64,000 nucleotides of DNA, taken from positions 1,364,001 to 1,428,000 of the forward strand of contig NZ_CP011040.1 of NCBI RefSeq assembly GCF_000238255.3. Reading direction: 5' to 3'. Shown piece by piece: positions 36,992 through 45,272 of this stretch (positions are counted from its first letter, which is position 1; every line of letters begins with the position of its first letter). The position numbers and the translations under genes were made by a program. The notes below the pieces were generated by a model. It was not told the origin of the DNA. It was given only the letters and a program-made list of their open reading frames with translations, and ran no database searches. Source of the stretch: Pseudoalteromonas spongiae UST010723-006. Its GTDB lineage: Bacteria > Pseudomonadota > Gammaproteobacteria > Enterobacterales > Alteromonadaceae.

Positions 36992-38998
36992 ATGATAGAA
37001 GGTTCATTTAGCTTCGATGCTATTCAAGTTAATACGCAAAAAAATACCCTAACCATCAATGGAAAGGTGACTGAATGCGAGCCGAAGTTATTTGAGTTAC
37101 TGATTTTTTTCTGCCGTAACAGCCAACGAGCCTTATCGCGCGACGAACTAATTGAACATGTTTGGCAAGGCCGAGTGGTAAGTGATGCTGCTGTCAATCG
37201 CGCGATTAGTCAGCTCAGAAAATTAATTGAGCCTGAACCCACAAAACCGATTTATATTGTAACGGTAAGCAAAGTGGGATATCGCTTTGCGGTCACACCC
37301 AGTGCATTAACTTTAACTTCACCCGAAAATGAAGTTAAGCAATCCCCAGCTACACGTAAAACTAAGTGGCTAATTGGCTTAATTGCGATGACCGTGCTTA
37401 TCATTTTATCGGTGGTTACTTTATTAAGTAAAACTAATCACCAGCTCAAATTAACGAATCGTCACGTGCTTACTGAACAACTAGGCATGACGTTTAACCC
37501 TTATTTTGACGAGACTTCACAAACACTTTATGCCCTGCATAAAAGCAATAATGCTGCAATCAGTAAGGTAGTGAAACTAGAACAAAACGGCAGCTTAACG
37601 CCCCTTGTAAACGATAATTTCTATTACACCGATGTAGTTGCAAACGGCGATTTTCTATATTTGGCAAGGCTTTCTAATTTAACTGAACGACAATGCAACA
37701 TGGTTAAATTTAATTTAGTTACGCGGCAACTAACTCAATTACTTTCGTGCGGTACCAGCGTTGTGACCAATATGGCGCTCGATAGCAATAATCGCTTAGT
37801 TTATGCCTATCGAGAAAGTGCCTCGGCACCTTATAAATTAATGGCCTTTAATACTCGTACCGCTCGTCAGCAACAGCTGAGCTTTCCCGACAATAGCGGA
37901 AACAGTTTGGGGCACCGCATATTTGCTATCAGTGATAATCAGCTTGCCTACATAAATTACGATTCAAATAAACCCGATAGTTTAGTGATTAAAACGCTAA
38001 ATGATTCTAAGCCACTCTTTGAAGTACCCTTAATTGATCACGTGCAATCCTTAAGCTGGTTTAATGATATTCTGCTTATTTCTGCAAAAGATGGGCTGTA
38101 TCAGTTTAATCGCGAGCAACGCACACTAACCCAGCTAGACTACTCTGATACCTTTAACCGAATTTTTGCCAGTAAAGACGTGCTGTTTGCCGAGCACTAC
38201 GCCGTAATCTCAAACCTTTATCACATTACCGATAATCAAGCGCCTCAAGCTATTACTAAACGCCAAGCCAGCATTTTACAATTTGCACCATCTCCTATTA
38301 ACGACCAACTGGTTTACGTTGAATCACTTAACGGTAAGTTGAGCATAAAACTGGCTGACAAACACACCAGCAAAACACTTAGGTTTGACAAGACCATTGA
38401 GTATGTCGGTAATATCGCATGGTCATTTGATGCAACTGCGCTTGTTGCCAATATTAACGATCAAATTTATCGCTACGATATAGCAAAATCACAGTGGCAA
38501 AAAATAAATCACACATTTAATACGATTCACTTTGTTGGTTTTAATGCTGAGAACCAAGTGTTTGTGAGTGCGGAGCAAAATCAAGAATGGAATATATGGC
38601 AACTCGATTCGGCATCAAGCCAAGCTAAACAAATTACCTTTAATGGCGGCTACAGTTTCTACTTTTCTGAAAGTACCCTTTATTACAGTAAATTTAGTCA
38701 AGATGGCTTGTTTGCACGTGCTTTTTTAACAAATGAGGAAAGGGTGTTAGTTAAAGATTTTGCGCTATTACAGTGGCGCGATTGGCAGTATGTGAACAAC
38801 AGCATTGTTTATCGCACTAGCCTTGGTTATAAACGGCTAAATTTAGCCTCAAAGCAAACGACTAGCATCAGCTCATTGGCAAAATATGGTCGTAATTTAT
38901 GTCGTCAGTCTAACGTAAATCAGCAATTTTTTTGTGCATTACTGGATAACCAAATCAGCCAAATTTGGCAGATTGATATCAGTGAAAACGCGCACTAA
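36992..38998 (+). CDS. CadC/ToxR-like membrane transcription regulator with a beta-propeller sensor
   Basis: Residues about 1-105 form a winged-helix OmpR/PhoB-type DNA-binding domain (SRDELIEHVWQGRVVSDAAV, then AISQLRKLIE and VSKVGYRFAV). A single TM helix lies at about 128-148 (WLIGLIAMTVLIILSVVTLL). The remaining 500 residues are beta-rich with TolB/WD-like repeats and sit in the periplasm. It activates genes directly from the membrane in known relatives. It is divergent from the two lipoprotein hydrolases, the likely targets. Confidence 0.9.
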   Translation: MIEGSFSFDAIQVNTQKNTLTINGKVTECEPKLFELLIFFCRNSQRALSRDELIEHVWQGRVVSDAAVNRAISQLRKLIEPEPTKPIYIVTVSKVGYRFAVTPSALTLTSPENEVKQSPATRKTKWLIGLIAMTVLIILSVVTLLSKTNHQLKLTNRHVLTEQLGMTFNPYFDETSQTLYALHKSNNAAISKVVKLEQNGSLTPLVNDNFYYTDVVANGDFLYLARLSNLTERQCNMVKFNLVTRQLTQLLSCGTSVVTNMALDSNNRLVYAYRESASAPYKLMAFNTRTARQQQLSFPDNSGNSLGHRIFAISDNQLAYINYDSNKPDSLVIKTLNDSKPLFEVPLIDHVQSLSWFNDILLISAKDGLYQFNREQRTLTQLDYSDTFNRIFASKDVLFAEHYAVISNLYHITDNQAPQAITKRQASILQFAPSPINDQLVYVESLNGKLSIKLADKHTSKTLRFDKTIEYVGNIAWSFDATALVANINDQIYRYDIAKSQWQKINHTFNTIHFVGFNAENQVFVSAEQNQEWNIWQLDSASSQAKQITFNGGYSFYFSESTLYYSKFSQDGLFARAFLTNEERVLVKDFALLQWRDWQYVNNSIVYRTSLGYKRLNLASKQTTSISSLAKYGRNLCRQSNVNQQFFCALLDNQISQIWQIDISENAH

Positions 38999-38999
38999 A

Positions 39000-39028
39000 A
39001 AAGGCAGCTATAAAATATCGCTGCCTTT
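39000..39028. terminator. Terminator between the CadC-like gene and the TonB receptor
   Basis: AAAGGCAGC and GCTGCCTTT arms with an 11-base loop between convergent genes. Confidence 0.8.
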
Positions 39029-39055
39029 GCCTTTACTCAATTGCGAATCGTTGCA

Positions 39056-41503
39056 TTACCAAATATAAGTTGCGCTTAATGTTACTTGTCTACCCGACGT
39101 ATAATAACATTTGCGATTATTACACGTTGTTAATTCATAGTCGTCAAACAAGTTGCGTAGGTTAAGCGCGAAGGTCCATTGTTCAACATCGTATTTCACG
39201 GTCGAATCAAACATGACATAAGCAGGTACGCGCTTAGGCGCTTTTTCTTCTACGCCTTTGTTTGAACCGACATATCGTGCACCTAAGCCAACTTGCAAAC
39301 CATTATTAAAGGTGTAATCCCCCCAAACAGACAATGCATGCTCTGATACTGCATTACTCTGCTTACCTATTTCTTCTTCAAATACACTGTTTACTACCTC
39401 CGCTTTTGGGATCCAGGTGTAGCTTGCCATCACATTACTATTGTCGGTTGGCTTAACTAAGGCTTCTACTTCTGCACCTTGCACATTTACTTCCCCTTTT
39501 TGCTCCGGGTGCGGATCTTCATCCCACACCCATTGGGTATAGTCTTTTCGTGTAATATCGAATGCTGCCACACTATAACGACCAGTGCCGTTGCGCGGCG
39601 TATAGCGAACACCAGCTTCAATCTGCTGGCCTTTTTCTGGCGGGAAAGGTTCAAGTTTAGCCGGGTCAATTGTCCCCGTTGGCGCAAATGATTCAGCATA
39701 ACTTACATAAGGTGACACACCATTATTCGCTTTATAAATCACGCCAAAACGAGATGAAAATCCATCATTCTTTTGCTCTTCGGTAAATTTACCCGTTAAA
39801 TCATAGGTCTGCGTTTTGGTTTCATCATAGCGTGTCGCTAAATTGACAACCCAATTTTCGCCAATAGTAATTTGATCTTGTAAATAAATACCCGTTTGCG
39901 TGATATCGTAAACACCGGAGATATTGGTCGGCACTTCTTGAAAGGCCAATTTATCTTTACGATTAAGTGTGTCTAGTGGCTCAAAGGTTGCGCCCCAATA
40001 CGCTTCAACTCTCATATCCGTTTTTTGATAATCAATGCCCATTAGCACCTGATGCGTTACATTATTAAAGGTTAACCCTTTAATAATGTAGGTGTCTAAG
40101 TTCAATGATTCGATCTCTTCTTCGCTGCCCAGACCTGTTAACTTGATATAGCGAAAGTTATCTTTGTCGCTACTATCATTCTCATTGATGGTGATCCAGC
40201 CCGACTTATAAACTGTCTTAAAATCAAAATCGAACTCTGCATAACGTGCTTTTTGCACTAACGTCCAATCATTAGCAAATGCATGTTGAATATCATAACC
40301 CAATAACCACTGTTGCTGTTTCAGCATGTTGTAATCTTCCGAACCACCGAAAATAGGCAGCTCAGTTTTACCATTTGGGTTAGGTAAAAGTGAGCCCTCC
40401 ACCAGTACTTCGTGCGTATCTGCACCAGAGTCAATATCGTAATACTGGGCGTAAACAGTCAACGCCGTTTTATCACTTGGGTTCCAAGTTAATGATGGAG
40501 CAAAGTAATAGCGTTGATCTGGCAATGGCGTACCTTCAAGTTCACCGTCTTTAACTAGTGCTGTCGCTCGATACAACCATTCACCCCGCTCATCCATTGG
40601 GCCTGCAATGTCTGCCGCAAGTTGTTTATGTTGATTATTGCCGAGTTCAAATACGATTTCACGCTGAGCAAATGTGGTTGGGCGTTTGCTCACTAAATTA
40701 ATCACACCGCCAGGACCATTAACCCCGTACATAACCGACGACGGACCTTTCATTACCTCAATTCGCTCTAAACTGTACGAATCAACTTGCCACATCCCCC
40801 AGTTACCATTGTTACGCATTTGTAGGCCATCAAGATAAATACCTGGGTTATAGGCATCAAAACCGCGAATGTAAAACCAATCCCATTGTTGCTGACCACC
40901 CCAAGGGGCAACATTAATCCCTGAAGAATACGCAAGCGCTTCACCAATACGGTTTGCCCCTTGCATTTCCATCTTATCTGCGGTCACAATCGCAACCGAT
41001 TGCACCATATCTTCGACTGCAACATCAATCTTTGTTGCAGTACTCGAGCGCGCTGCAATATACCCTTCAACTGGTCCCGTTGCCTGCTCTAAACCATCTG
41101 CCAATACATTTACCGATGGCAAGGCTACACTATCTTGTTCACGTGTTAACACATATCCATTTTGGGTATAATCAGCGCGATATGAAGTTCCCGCCAATAG
41201 TATGTCAAAACCTTGTTTAACCGTGTAACTACCAATTAATCCATTTGAGCGAATGCCATTAAATAACGCTGATTCAAATGATACCTTCACCCCTGAAACC
41301 GCAGCAAAATTAATTAGTACATCATTTAATGGACCCGCCTGCACTTGATAACTGATTTTTTGCTGCGTTACTTGATTTGATGGATCACCTGAAGCACACA
41401 CAATAGGTGCGCTGAACGCCATACAAACAGCAAAAGCAACTGGTGAAAAAGACAATTTACGATTAGGTTCACGTAACAACGAGCGGACAGGTTGTGGAAA
41501 CAT
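39056..41503 (-). CDS. TonB-dependent siderophore receptor with STN signalling domain (FecA/FpvA type)
   Basis: The 815-residue protein has a signal peptide, an STN domain (about 50-120; YQVQAGPLNDVLINFAAVSG), a plug (SVAIVTADKMEMQGANRIGE), and a 22-strand barrel ending in a C-terminal aromatic residue (LSATYIW). The STN domain talks to a FecR anti-sigma factor, and fecR and fecI lie in the same block. The ligand is probably an Fe(III)-siderophore. A candidate ECF promoter and a Fur-like A/T stretch lie in 41504-41582. Confidence 0.95.
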   Translation of the reverse strand: MFPQPVRSLLREPNRKLSFSPVAFAVCMAFSAPIVCASGDPSNQVTQQKISYQVQAGPLNDVLINFAAVSGVKVSFESALFNGIRSNGLIGSYTVKQGFDILLAGTSYRADYTQNGYVLTREQDSVALPSVNVLADGLEQATGPVEGYIAARSSTATKIDVAVEDMVQSVAIVTADKMEMQGANRIGEALAYSSGINVAPWGGQQQWDWFYIRGFDAYNPGIYLDGLQMRNNGNWGMWQVDSYSLERIEVMKGPSSVMYGVNGPGGVINLVSKRPTTFAQREIVFELGNNQHKQLAADIAGPMDERGEWLYRATALVKDGELEGTPLPDQRYYFAPSLTWNPSDKTALTVYAQYYDIDSGADTHEVLVEGSLLPNPNGKTELPIFGGSEDYNMLKQQQWLLGYDIQHAFANDWTLVQKARYAEFDFDFKTVYKSGWITINENDSSDKDNFRYIKLTGLGSEEEIESLNLDTYIIKGLTFNNVTHQVLMGIDYQKTDMRVEAYWGATFEPLDTLNRKDKLAFQEVPTNISGVYDITQTGIYLQDQITIGENWVVNLATRYDETKTQTYDLTGKFTEEQKNDGFSSRFGVIYKANNGVSPYVSYAESFAPTGTIDPAKLEPFPPEKGQQIEAGVRYTPRNGTGRYSVAAFDITRKDYTQWVWDEDPHPEQKGEVNVQGAEVEALVKPTDNSNVMASYTWIPKAEVVNSVFEEEIGKQSNAVSEHALSVWGDYTFNNGLQVGLGARYVGSNKGVEEKAPKRVPAYVMFDSTVKYDVEQWTFALNLRNLFDDYELTTCNNRKCYYTSGRQVTLSATYIW

Positions 41504-41542
41504 AGTTATTTTTACTCTTAAAATAGTGAGAACTACCCTAAC

Positions 41543-41569
41543 TACCGAACCAAATAGAATTAAGTATCA
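41543..41569 (-). promoter_or_regulatory. Candidate FecI-type promoter of the receptor gene
   Basis: The minus strand holds TGATAC-N14-TTCGGTA, with its downstream end 40 bases before the receptor ATG. The same two blocks with the same 14-base gap occur before tonB (43527-43553). Two conserved boxes at fixed spacing before two genes of one ECF-sigma regulon fit a -35/-10 pair. An AATAATAATGATA stretch overlapping the upstream end may be a Fur site. Confidence 0.65.
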
Positions 41570-41582
41570 TTATTATTTGAAA

Positions 41583-41993
41583 TCATTCTAATTCGGTAAC
41601 AAATCCCAACGAGGTAACGCCTTGCCTTTGTGCTGCGGCCATTATCTTAACCACATTTTTATACGGTATATTGCCGTCAGCATAAAGCTCAATTACAGGC
41701 TGGGTATCCAACTCTGCTACTTCGGCAAAGCGCTTAGTTACATCATCAAAACTAACCTGTTTTTGATCCCACCAATAAGTGCCATCAGGCTTTAATTCAA
41801 ATGCTACCGTGCTTTGCAGCGAATCAGTTTTTTCAAGAGATGCTTTTGGTAACTCAACATTTATAGACTGTGTAATTACCGGCACCGTGATCATAAATAT
41901 GATTAGCAAAACCAACATCACATCGACTAGCGGCGTTACATTGATATCAGCCATAGTGTCATCTTGTGCCATACTGCGGGTATTAAACCCCAT
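41583..41993 (-). CDS. exbD: ExbD, proton-channel component of the TonB system
   Basis: The 136-residue protein has one N-terminal TM helix (VDVMLVLLIIFMITVPVITQ) with the conserved Asp in NVTPLVDVMLVLL and a periplasmic domain. Its start codon overlaps the end of exbB by 11 bases, with GAGGCG as the ribosome site. It works with ExbB and TonB to energise the receptor downstream. Confidence 0.95.
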   Translation of the reverse strand: MGFNTRSMAQDDTMADINVTPLVDVMLVLLIIFMITVPVITQSINVELPKASLEKTDSLQSTVAFELKPDGTYWWDQKQVSFDDVTKRFAEVAELDTQPVIELYADGNIPYKNVVKIMAAAQRQGVTSLGFVTELE

Positions 41994-42705
41994 GTGACGC
42001 CTCCTCTTGTGATTTGGTCGACGATGTTTTTATTGGTGACGTGCCCAAAACTAGGTATCCGTTTAACTGTTGTGAAAAGTGGTTTAAACGATTTAATAAC
42101 TGACGATTACTGCGCACTAATGCGTTGTATATTAATACTGCGGGTATCGCGACAAATAAGCCAAATGCGGTCATTACTAGCGCTTCACCAACCGGTCCTG
42201 CGAGTTTATCGATACTCACGCTGCCACTGGTGCCAATATTAATCAGCGCATGATAAATTCCCCAAACCGTGCCAAATAGCCCAATAAAAGGGGCCGTTGC
42301 ACCGATTGAAGCCAATGTTGTTAAACCTTTTTGCATCGCCTCGTTAGTTTCTTCCAATGACATTTGTAAACTTGACGCAATCCATTCAGCTAATGGCAAA
42401 GTGTGTGTTAATGCGTTTGCATTGGCTTGATGCTGGGTTTTTGCCAGCATGCCACTTTGCACTAAGTTACTAAACGGGTTATAGCCTGATGCTTGGCTTA
42501 ATGTACTTAGCCCATCATTTAAATTTGCCGCCAACCAAAATTGGCCGACATTGGACGAAATATTTTTAAACTTTCGGTTATGTAGCCATTTAGTAATCAA
42601 AACTGACCAAGTACAAATTGACATAAAAAATAAAACAGCCGCGACTGACTTAATTACAAAATCACTTTGCGCCCATAAAGAGGCAATGCCATAAGGGTTT
42701 TCCAT
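41983..42705 (-). CDS. exbB: ExbB, proton-channel component of the TonB system
   Basis: The 240-residue protein has three TM segments and the MotA/TolQ/ExbB core (ATAPFIGLFGTVWGIYHALI, then GEALVMTAFGLFVAIPAVLI). It starts 11 bp after tonB and overlaps exbD. With ExbD it forms the proton-driven motor for TonB. Confidence 0.96.
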   Translation of the reverse strand: MENPYGIASLWAQSDFVIKSVAAVLFFMSICTWSVLITKWLHNRKFKNISSNVGQFWLAANLNDGLSTLSQASGYNPFSNLVQSGMLAKTQHQANANALTHTLPLAEWIASSLQMSLEETNEAMQKGLTTLASIGATAPFIGLFGTVWGIYHALINIGTSGSVSIDKLAGPVGEALVMTAFGLFVAIPAVLIYNALVRSNRQLLNRLNHFSQQLNGYLVLGTSPIKTSSTKSQEEASHGV

Positions 42706-42716
42706 TAAAATACCTT

Positions 42717-43484
42717 TTAAAAACGTGTTGTATCATTGAGTGAAAAATAAATCGGTTGTACATACCAATAAGCAATTGACCGTCCATTCTTTTGTGCTGG
42801 TTGATAACGCCATTTTGCAACGGCAGCACGCGCTGCCTGATCTAACCTTCGATAGCCACTGCTTTGTTTTATGCGCATTTCCCCGACCTGCCCATTTGCA
42901 AGAATATAAATCTCAAGTAACACTGTGCCTTGCTCTTTTAATCGCCTCGATATTCGTGGGTAAGGAGGACTAGGGTTATTGCCAAGCGCAGCATCAATGC
43001 GCGGTGGAATTACGGCATTTGTCGTTACATTTTCACTTACGGTTGGCGTATCTTCTGGTGTATTGGTTTGGGCTGATGTCGCTTGGCTTTTATTAATAAG
43101 CTCTGGCGTTTTAGGCTTTACTTGTGGTGATGGTTTATTAGCTATTTCCGGCTTTTTTTTATCTGTAAGTTCAGCGCGCGCTTCTTTTACTGCTTTCTTT
43201 TTAACAGCTTTTTGCGCTATTAGTGGCTTGCTAACCCTAGCTTCTTTCGGCGGTGTTTCTACAACCTGTGGTGTTTGATTAATTTCAGGTTTAGCCTTGT
43301 TAGGTGATTGTTCAACAGGCTTTTGTTCGGACTTTGCTGGGGCACGTGTAATTAGCACGCCTTGTAAAACACGCTTATGAACGACTGGTTTTGGATTAAA
43401 GTCGACCATTAATAGCGCAATTGCCGCAAAATGAATCACTGTAACGAAAAAAGGAATTTTAAAGTTTGAGAAAAAGCGCGCCAA
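42717..43484 (-). CDS. tonB: TonB
   Basis: The 255-residue protein has an N-terminal TM anchor (about 10-27), a proline/lysine-rich linker (about 45-150) and a C-terminal TonB domain (PPYPRISRRLKEQGTVLLEI, then QSSGYRRLDQAA and KWRYQPA). It spans the periplasm to drive the TonB-dependent receptor. It is preceded by the same TGATAC-N14-TTCGGTA motif as the receptor. Confidence 0.95.
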   Translation of the reverse strand: MARFFSNFKIPFFVTVIHFAAIALLMVDFNPKPVVHKRVLQGVLITRAPAKSEQKPVEQSPNKAKPEINQTPQVVETPPKEARVSKPLIAQKAVKKKAVKEARAELTDKKKPEIANKPSPQVKPKTPELINKSQATSAQTNTPEDTPTVSENVTTNAVIPPRIDAALGNNPSPPYPRISRRLKEQGTVLLEIYILANGQVGEMRIKQSSGYRRLDQAARAAVAKWRYQPAQKNGRSIAYWYVQPIYFSLNDTTRF

Positions 43485-43526
43485 CTGAAACCCTGTTAGT
43501 TAACAAATACGACTGCATACATTCCT

Positions 43527-43553
43527 TACCGAACTCAACCAAAAAAAGTATCA
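43527..43553 (-). promoter_or_regulatory. Candidate FecI-type promoter of tonB-exbB-exbD
   Basis: TGATAC-N14-TTCGGTA on the minus strand ends 43 bases before the tonB ATG, in the 98-bp gap after fecR. It matches the motif before the receptor in both boxes and in spacing. Confidence 0.65.
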
Positions 43554-43582
43554 CTGCCCAGTGCGTTTAATTAAAAATATTA

Positions 43583-44566
43583 TTATGTACTGTTTTTATC
43601 GTCGATCGTAACCCACCACTTTGAACGATACGATACGGATATCGGTAAACTTTGCTCTAACAATGCCAGTGAACTAATCAAGTTATGAATATCAAACGTG
43701 CCGGATACACGAATATCAGCAACACTGGGAGCAACTCGAATATAACTTATGTGGTAACGACGCAATTCATCAATAACCTGTCTCAAAGGTAACGATGAGG
43801 CAACGAACAAACCTTTTCGCCACATTGCGGTGGTGAATGCTTCAACTCTTACTCCACTATGACTCTTACTAGAAAAAACTAAGCGTTCAGCGGCATTCAC
43901 AACAATATTGAAATAGGGTGTATTAACCTTCACTGCATGCGTAAATACGCTTAAATTAGTCTGTTTGTTACTTACCGAAACATTAAATTCTGTGCCAAGT
44001 GCACGTAATTCGCCGTGGGGTGTAATTATTTTAAAAGGCCTTGTTGGAGTGTGATTATCACTATGGGTTTTAATAAACACTTCACCTTCAAGCAATTCGA
44101 TTAAACGCTCAGCATTTGAATAACGATTGACTAACTTTGTGTTGGTATTGAGCTCAACGATACTGCCATCATCTAACGTAACACGCTTAGTTTGCCCCAG
44201 TTGCGTAATATGATCAGCGTAAGCATAATGATGCAACTCTTTACGATAGCCTAGATAGCTGAGCCCAGGTAAGGCAAATGCAATGGTCAATAATTTTACC
44301 ATTCTGCGCCTGCTTTTTTGGTTAAGTGTCAGCACCGTATTGCTGCTTATTCCTTTAGGCATTGCATCAACGTTAGTTAAAAAGCAATGCGCACGAGACC
44401 ACGCTTCGCGATGTGATGGGTGTTGTGCAAGCCAGGCATCAAAGCGCTGCTTTACCTCTTGATCTACATTGCCGTCTTGCAAAATAACAAGCCAATCTGC
44501 TACTTGTTCAATTAACGCTTGCTGGTTTTTTGTTTTCACAACACTACTCAACCGATAGGCAAGCAA
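43583..44566 (-). CDS. fecR: FecR-type anti-sigma/surface-signalling regulator
   Basis: The protein has the N-terminal DUF4880-like region (VADWLVILQDGNVDQEVKQR, then HREAWSRA), one TM helix near 92-108, a FecR domain (VTLDDGSIVELNTNTKL) and a C-terminal STN-like region. FecR senses the ligand-loaded receptor in the periplasm and controls FecI. The start is uncertain: the TTG at 44566 overlaps fecI by 23 bases, while a GTG at 44539 lies just past its end and gives 318 residues. Confidence 0.93.
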   Translation of the reverse strand: MLAYRLSSVVKTKNQQALIEQVADWLVILQDGNVDQEVKQRFDAWLAQHPSHREAWSRAHCFLTNVDAMPKGISSNTVLTLNQKSRRRMVKLLTIAFALPGLSYLGYRKELHHYAYADHITQLGQTKRVTLDDGSIVELNTNTKLVNRYSNAERLIELLEGEVFIKTHSDNHTPTRPFKIITPHGELRALGTEFNVSVSNKQTNLSVFTHAVKVNTPYFNIVVNAAERLVFSSKSHSGVRVEAFTTAMWRKGLFVASSLPLRQVIDELRRYHISYIRVAPSVADIRVSGTFDIHNLISSLALLEQSLPISVSYRSKWWVTIDDKNST

Positions 44567-45041
44567 TAAATGCCGTTTTCATATGGCGTTTTACCGTGAT
44601 TTCGGCAACATCACAAAGTGTTGCTATCGCGTTATAACGATAACCATCCAATTGAGATAGCAGAAAAATTTTTCGAGTTAATTCAGGCAATTCAGTCAAT
44701 ATCTGATCTAAGCGGATCAGTGTATCTATTACCAATTGGCGTTGCTCAGGACCCGGTTGCGCTTCTTCTGAGAAAGTCATAAGACTATCGAGATAAGCCT
44801 GCTCAACGTCTTTGCGACGCCAGTGATCGACCACTAACCCTTTAGCAATATGCGTCAATAGGGCGCGAGGTTTATGCCTATCTATCGTTGCATTTCTTTT
44901 GTTAGTTAACAGACGAATGAAAGTATCTTGGGTTAGATCAGATGCAAGCTCTGAGCACCCTACCTTGTTACGTAACCAGTTTGCTAACCATGATTGGTTA
45001 TCAATATAAACGTGTCTAATATTTTGCTGGAAAGAATCCAT
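44544..45041 (-). CDS. fecI: FecI-type ECF sigma factor
   Basis: I start at ATG 45041, behind GTAGGG, since the longer frame begins with TTG inside the Fur-like site. The 165-residue protein has sigma region 2 (ASDLTQDTFIRLL, IAKGLVVDHWRRKDVE) and region 4 (LPELTRKIFLLSQLDGYRYN, then DVAEITVKRHM). It recruits RNA polymerase to iron-uptake promoters when released by FecR. It heads the block fecI-fecR-tonB-exbB-exbD-receptor. Confidence 0.95.
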   Translation of the reverse strand: MDSFQQNIRHVYIDNQSWLANWLRNKVGCSELASDLTQDTFIRLLTNKRNATIDRHKPRALLTHIAKGLVVDHWRRKDVEQAYLDSLMTFSEEAQPGPEQRQLVIDTLIRLDQILTELPELTRKIFLLSQLDGYRYNAIATLCDVAEITVKRHMKTAFIACLSVE

Positions 45042-45060
45042 AGCCCTACAAATACATAGT

Positions 45061-45102
45061 AACAATTCTCATTATTATTAATATTTTAACTGTTTATATC
45101 AA
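45061..45102 (-). promoter_or_regulatory. fecI promoter with overlapping Fur-like site
   Basis: On the minus strand, TTGATA (45097-45102) and AATAAT (45074-45079) are 17 bases apart and suit a sigma-70 promoter. A Fur-like stretch, AATAATGAGAATTGTT (about 45061-45076), overlaps the -10 box. This fits iron repression of the sigma factor gene. Confidence 0.6.
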
Positions 45103-45149
45103 GCTAAATAATTGCCACCTTGTAACGCAAATACGGAGTGTAAGCTAAA

Positions 45150-45173
45150 AAAGGCAACCAGATGGTTGCCTTT
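45150..45173 (-). terminator. Terminator after the subtilase gene
   Basis: AAAGGCAACC and GGTTGCCTTT arms with a 4-base loop and A/T flanks lie between the subtilase stop and the fecI promoter. It insulates the iron block. Confidence 0.8.
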
Positions 45174-45272
45174 CGCCATTTGAGAATGGGCTTGGTATGG
45201 ATAACCTCACCTCGGGATCATAAAGTGTTAGTTAACTTCTAACCCCAAGTTTAGGTTAAATATGGGTTTAGG

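Noticed and set aside
44544..45065. Longer fecI start (TTG at 45065)
   Set aside because: It would place the first codons in the Fur-like region; ATG 45041 has a GTAGGG ribosome site.
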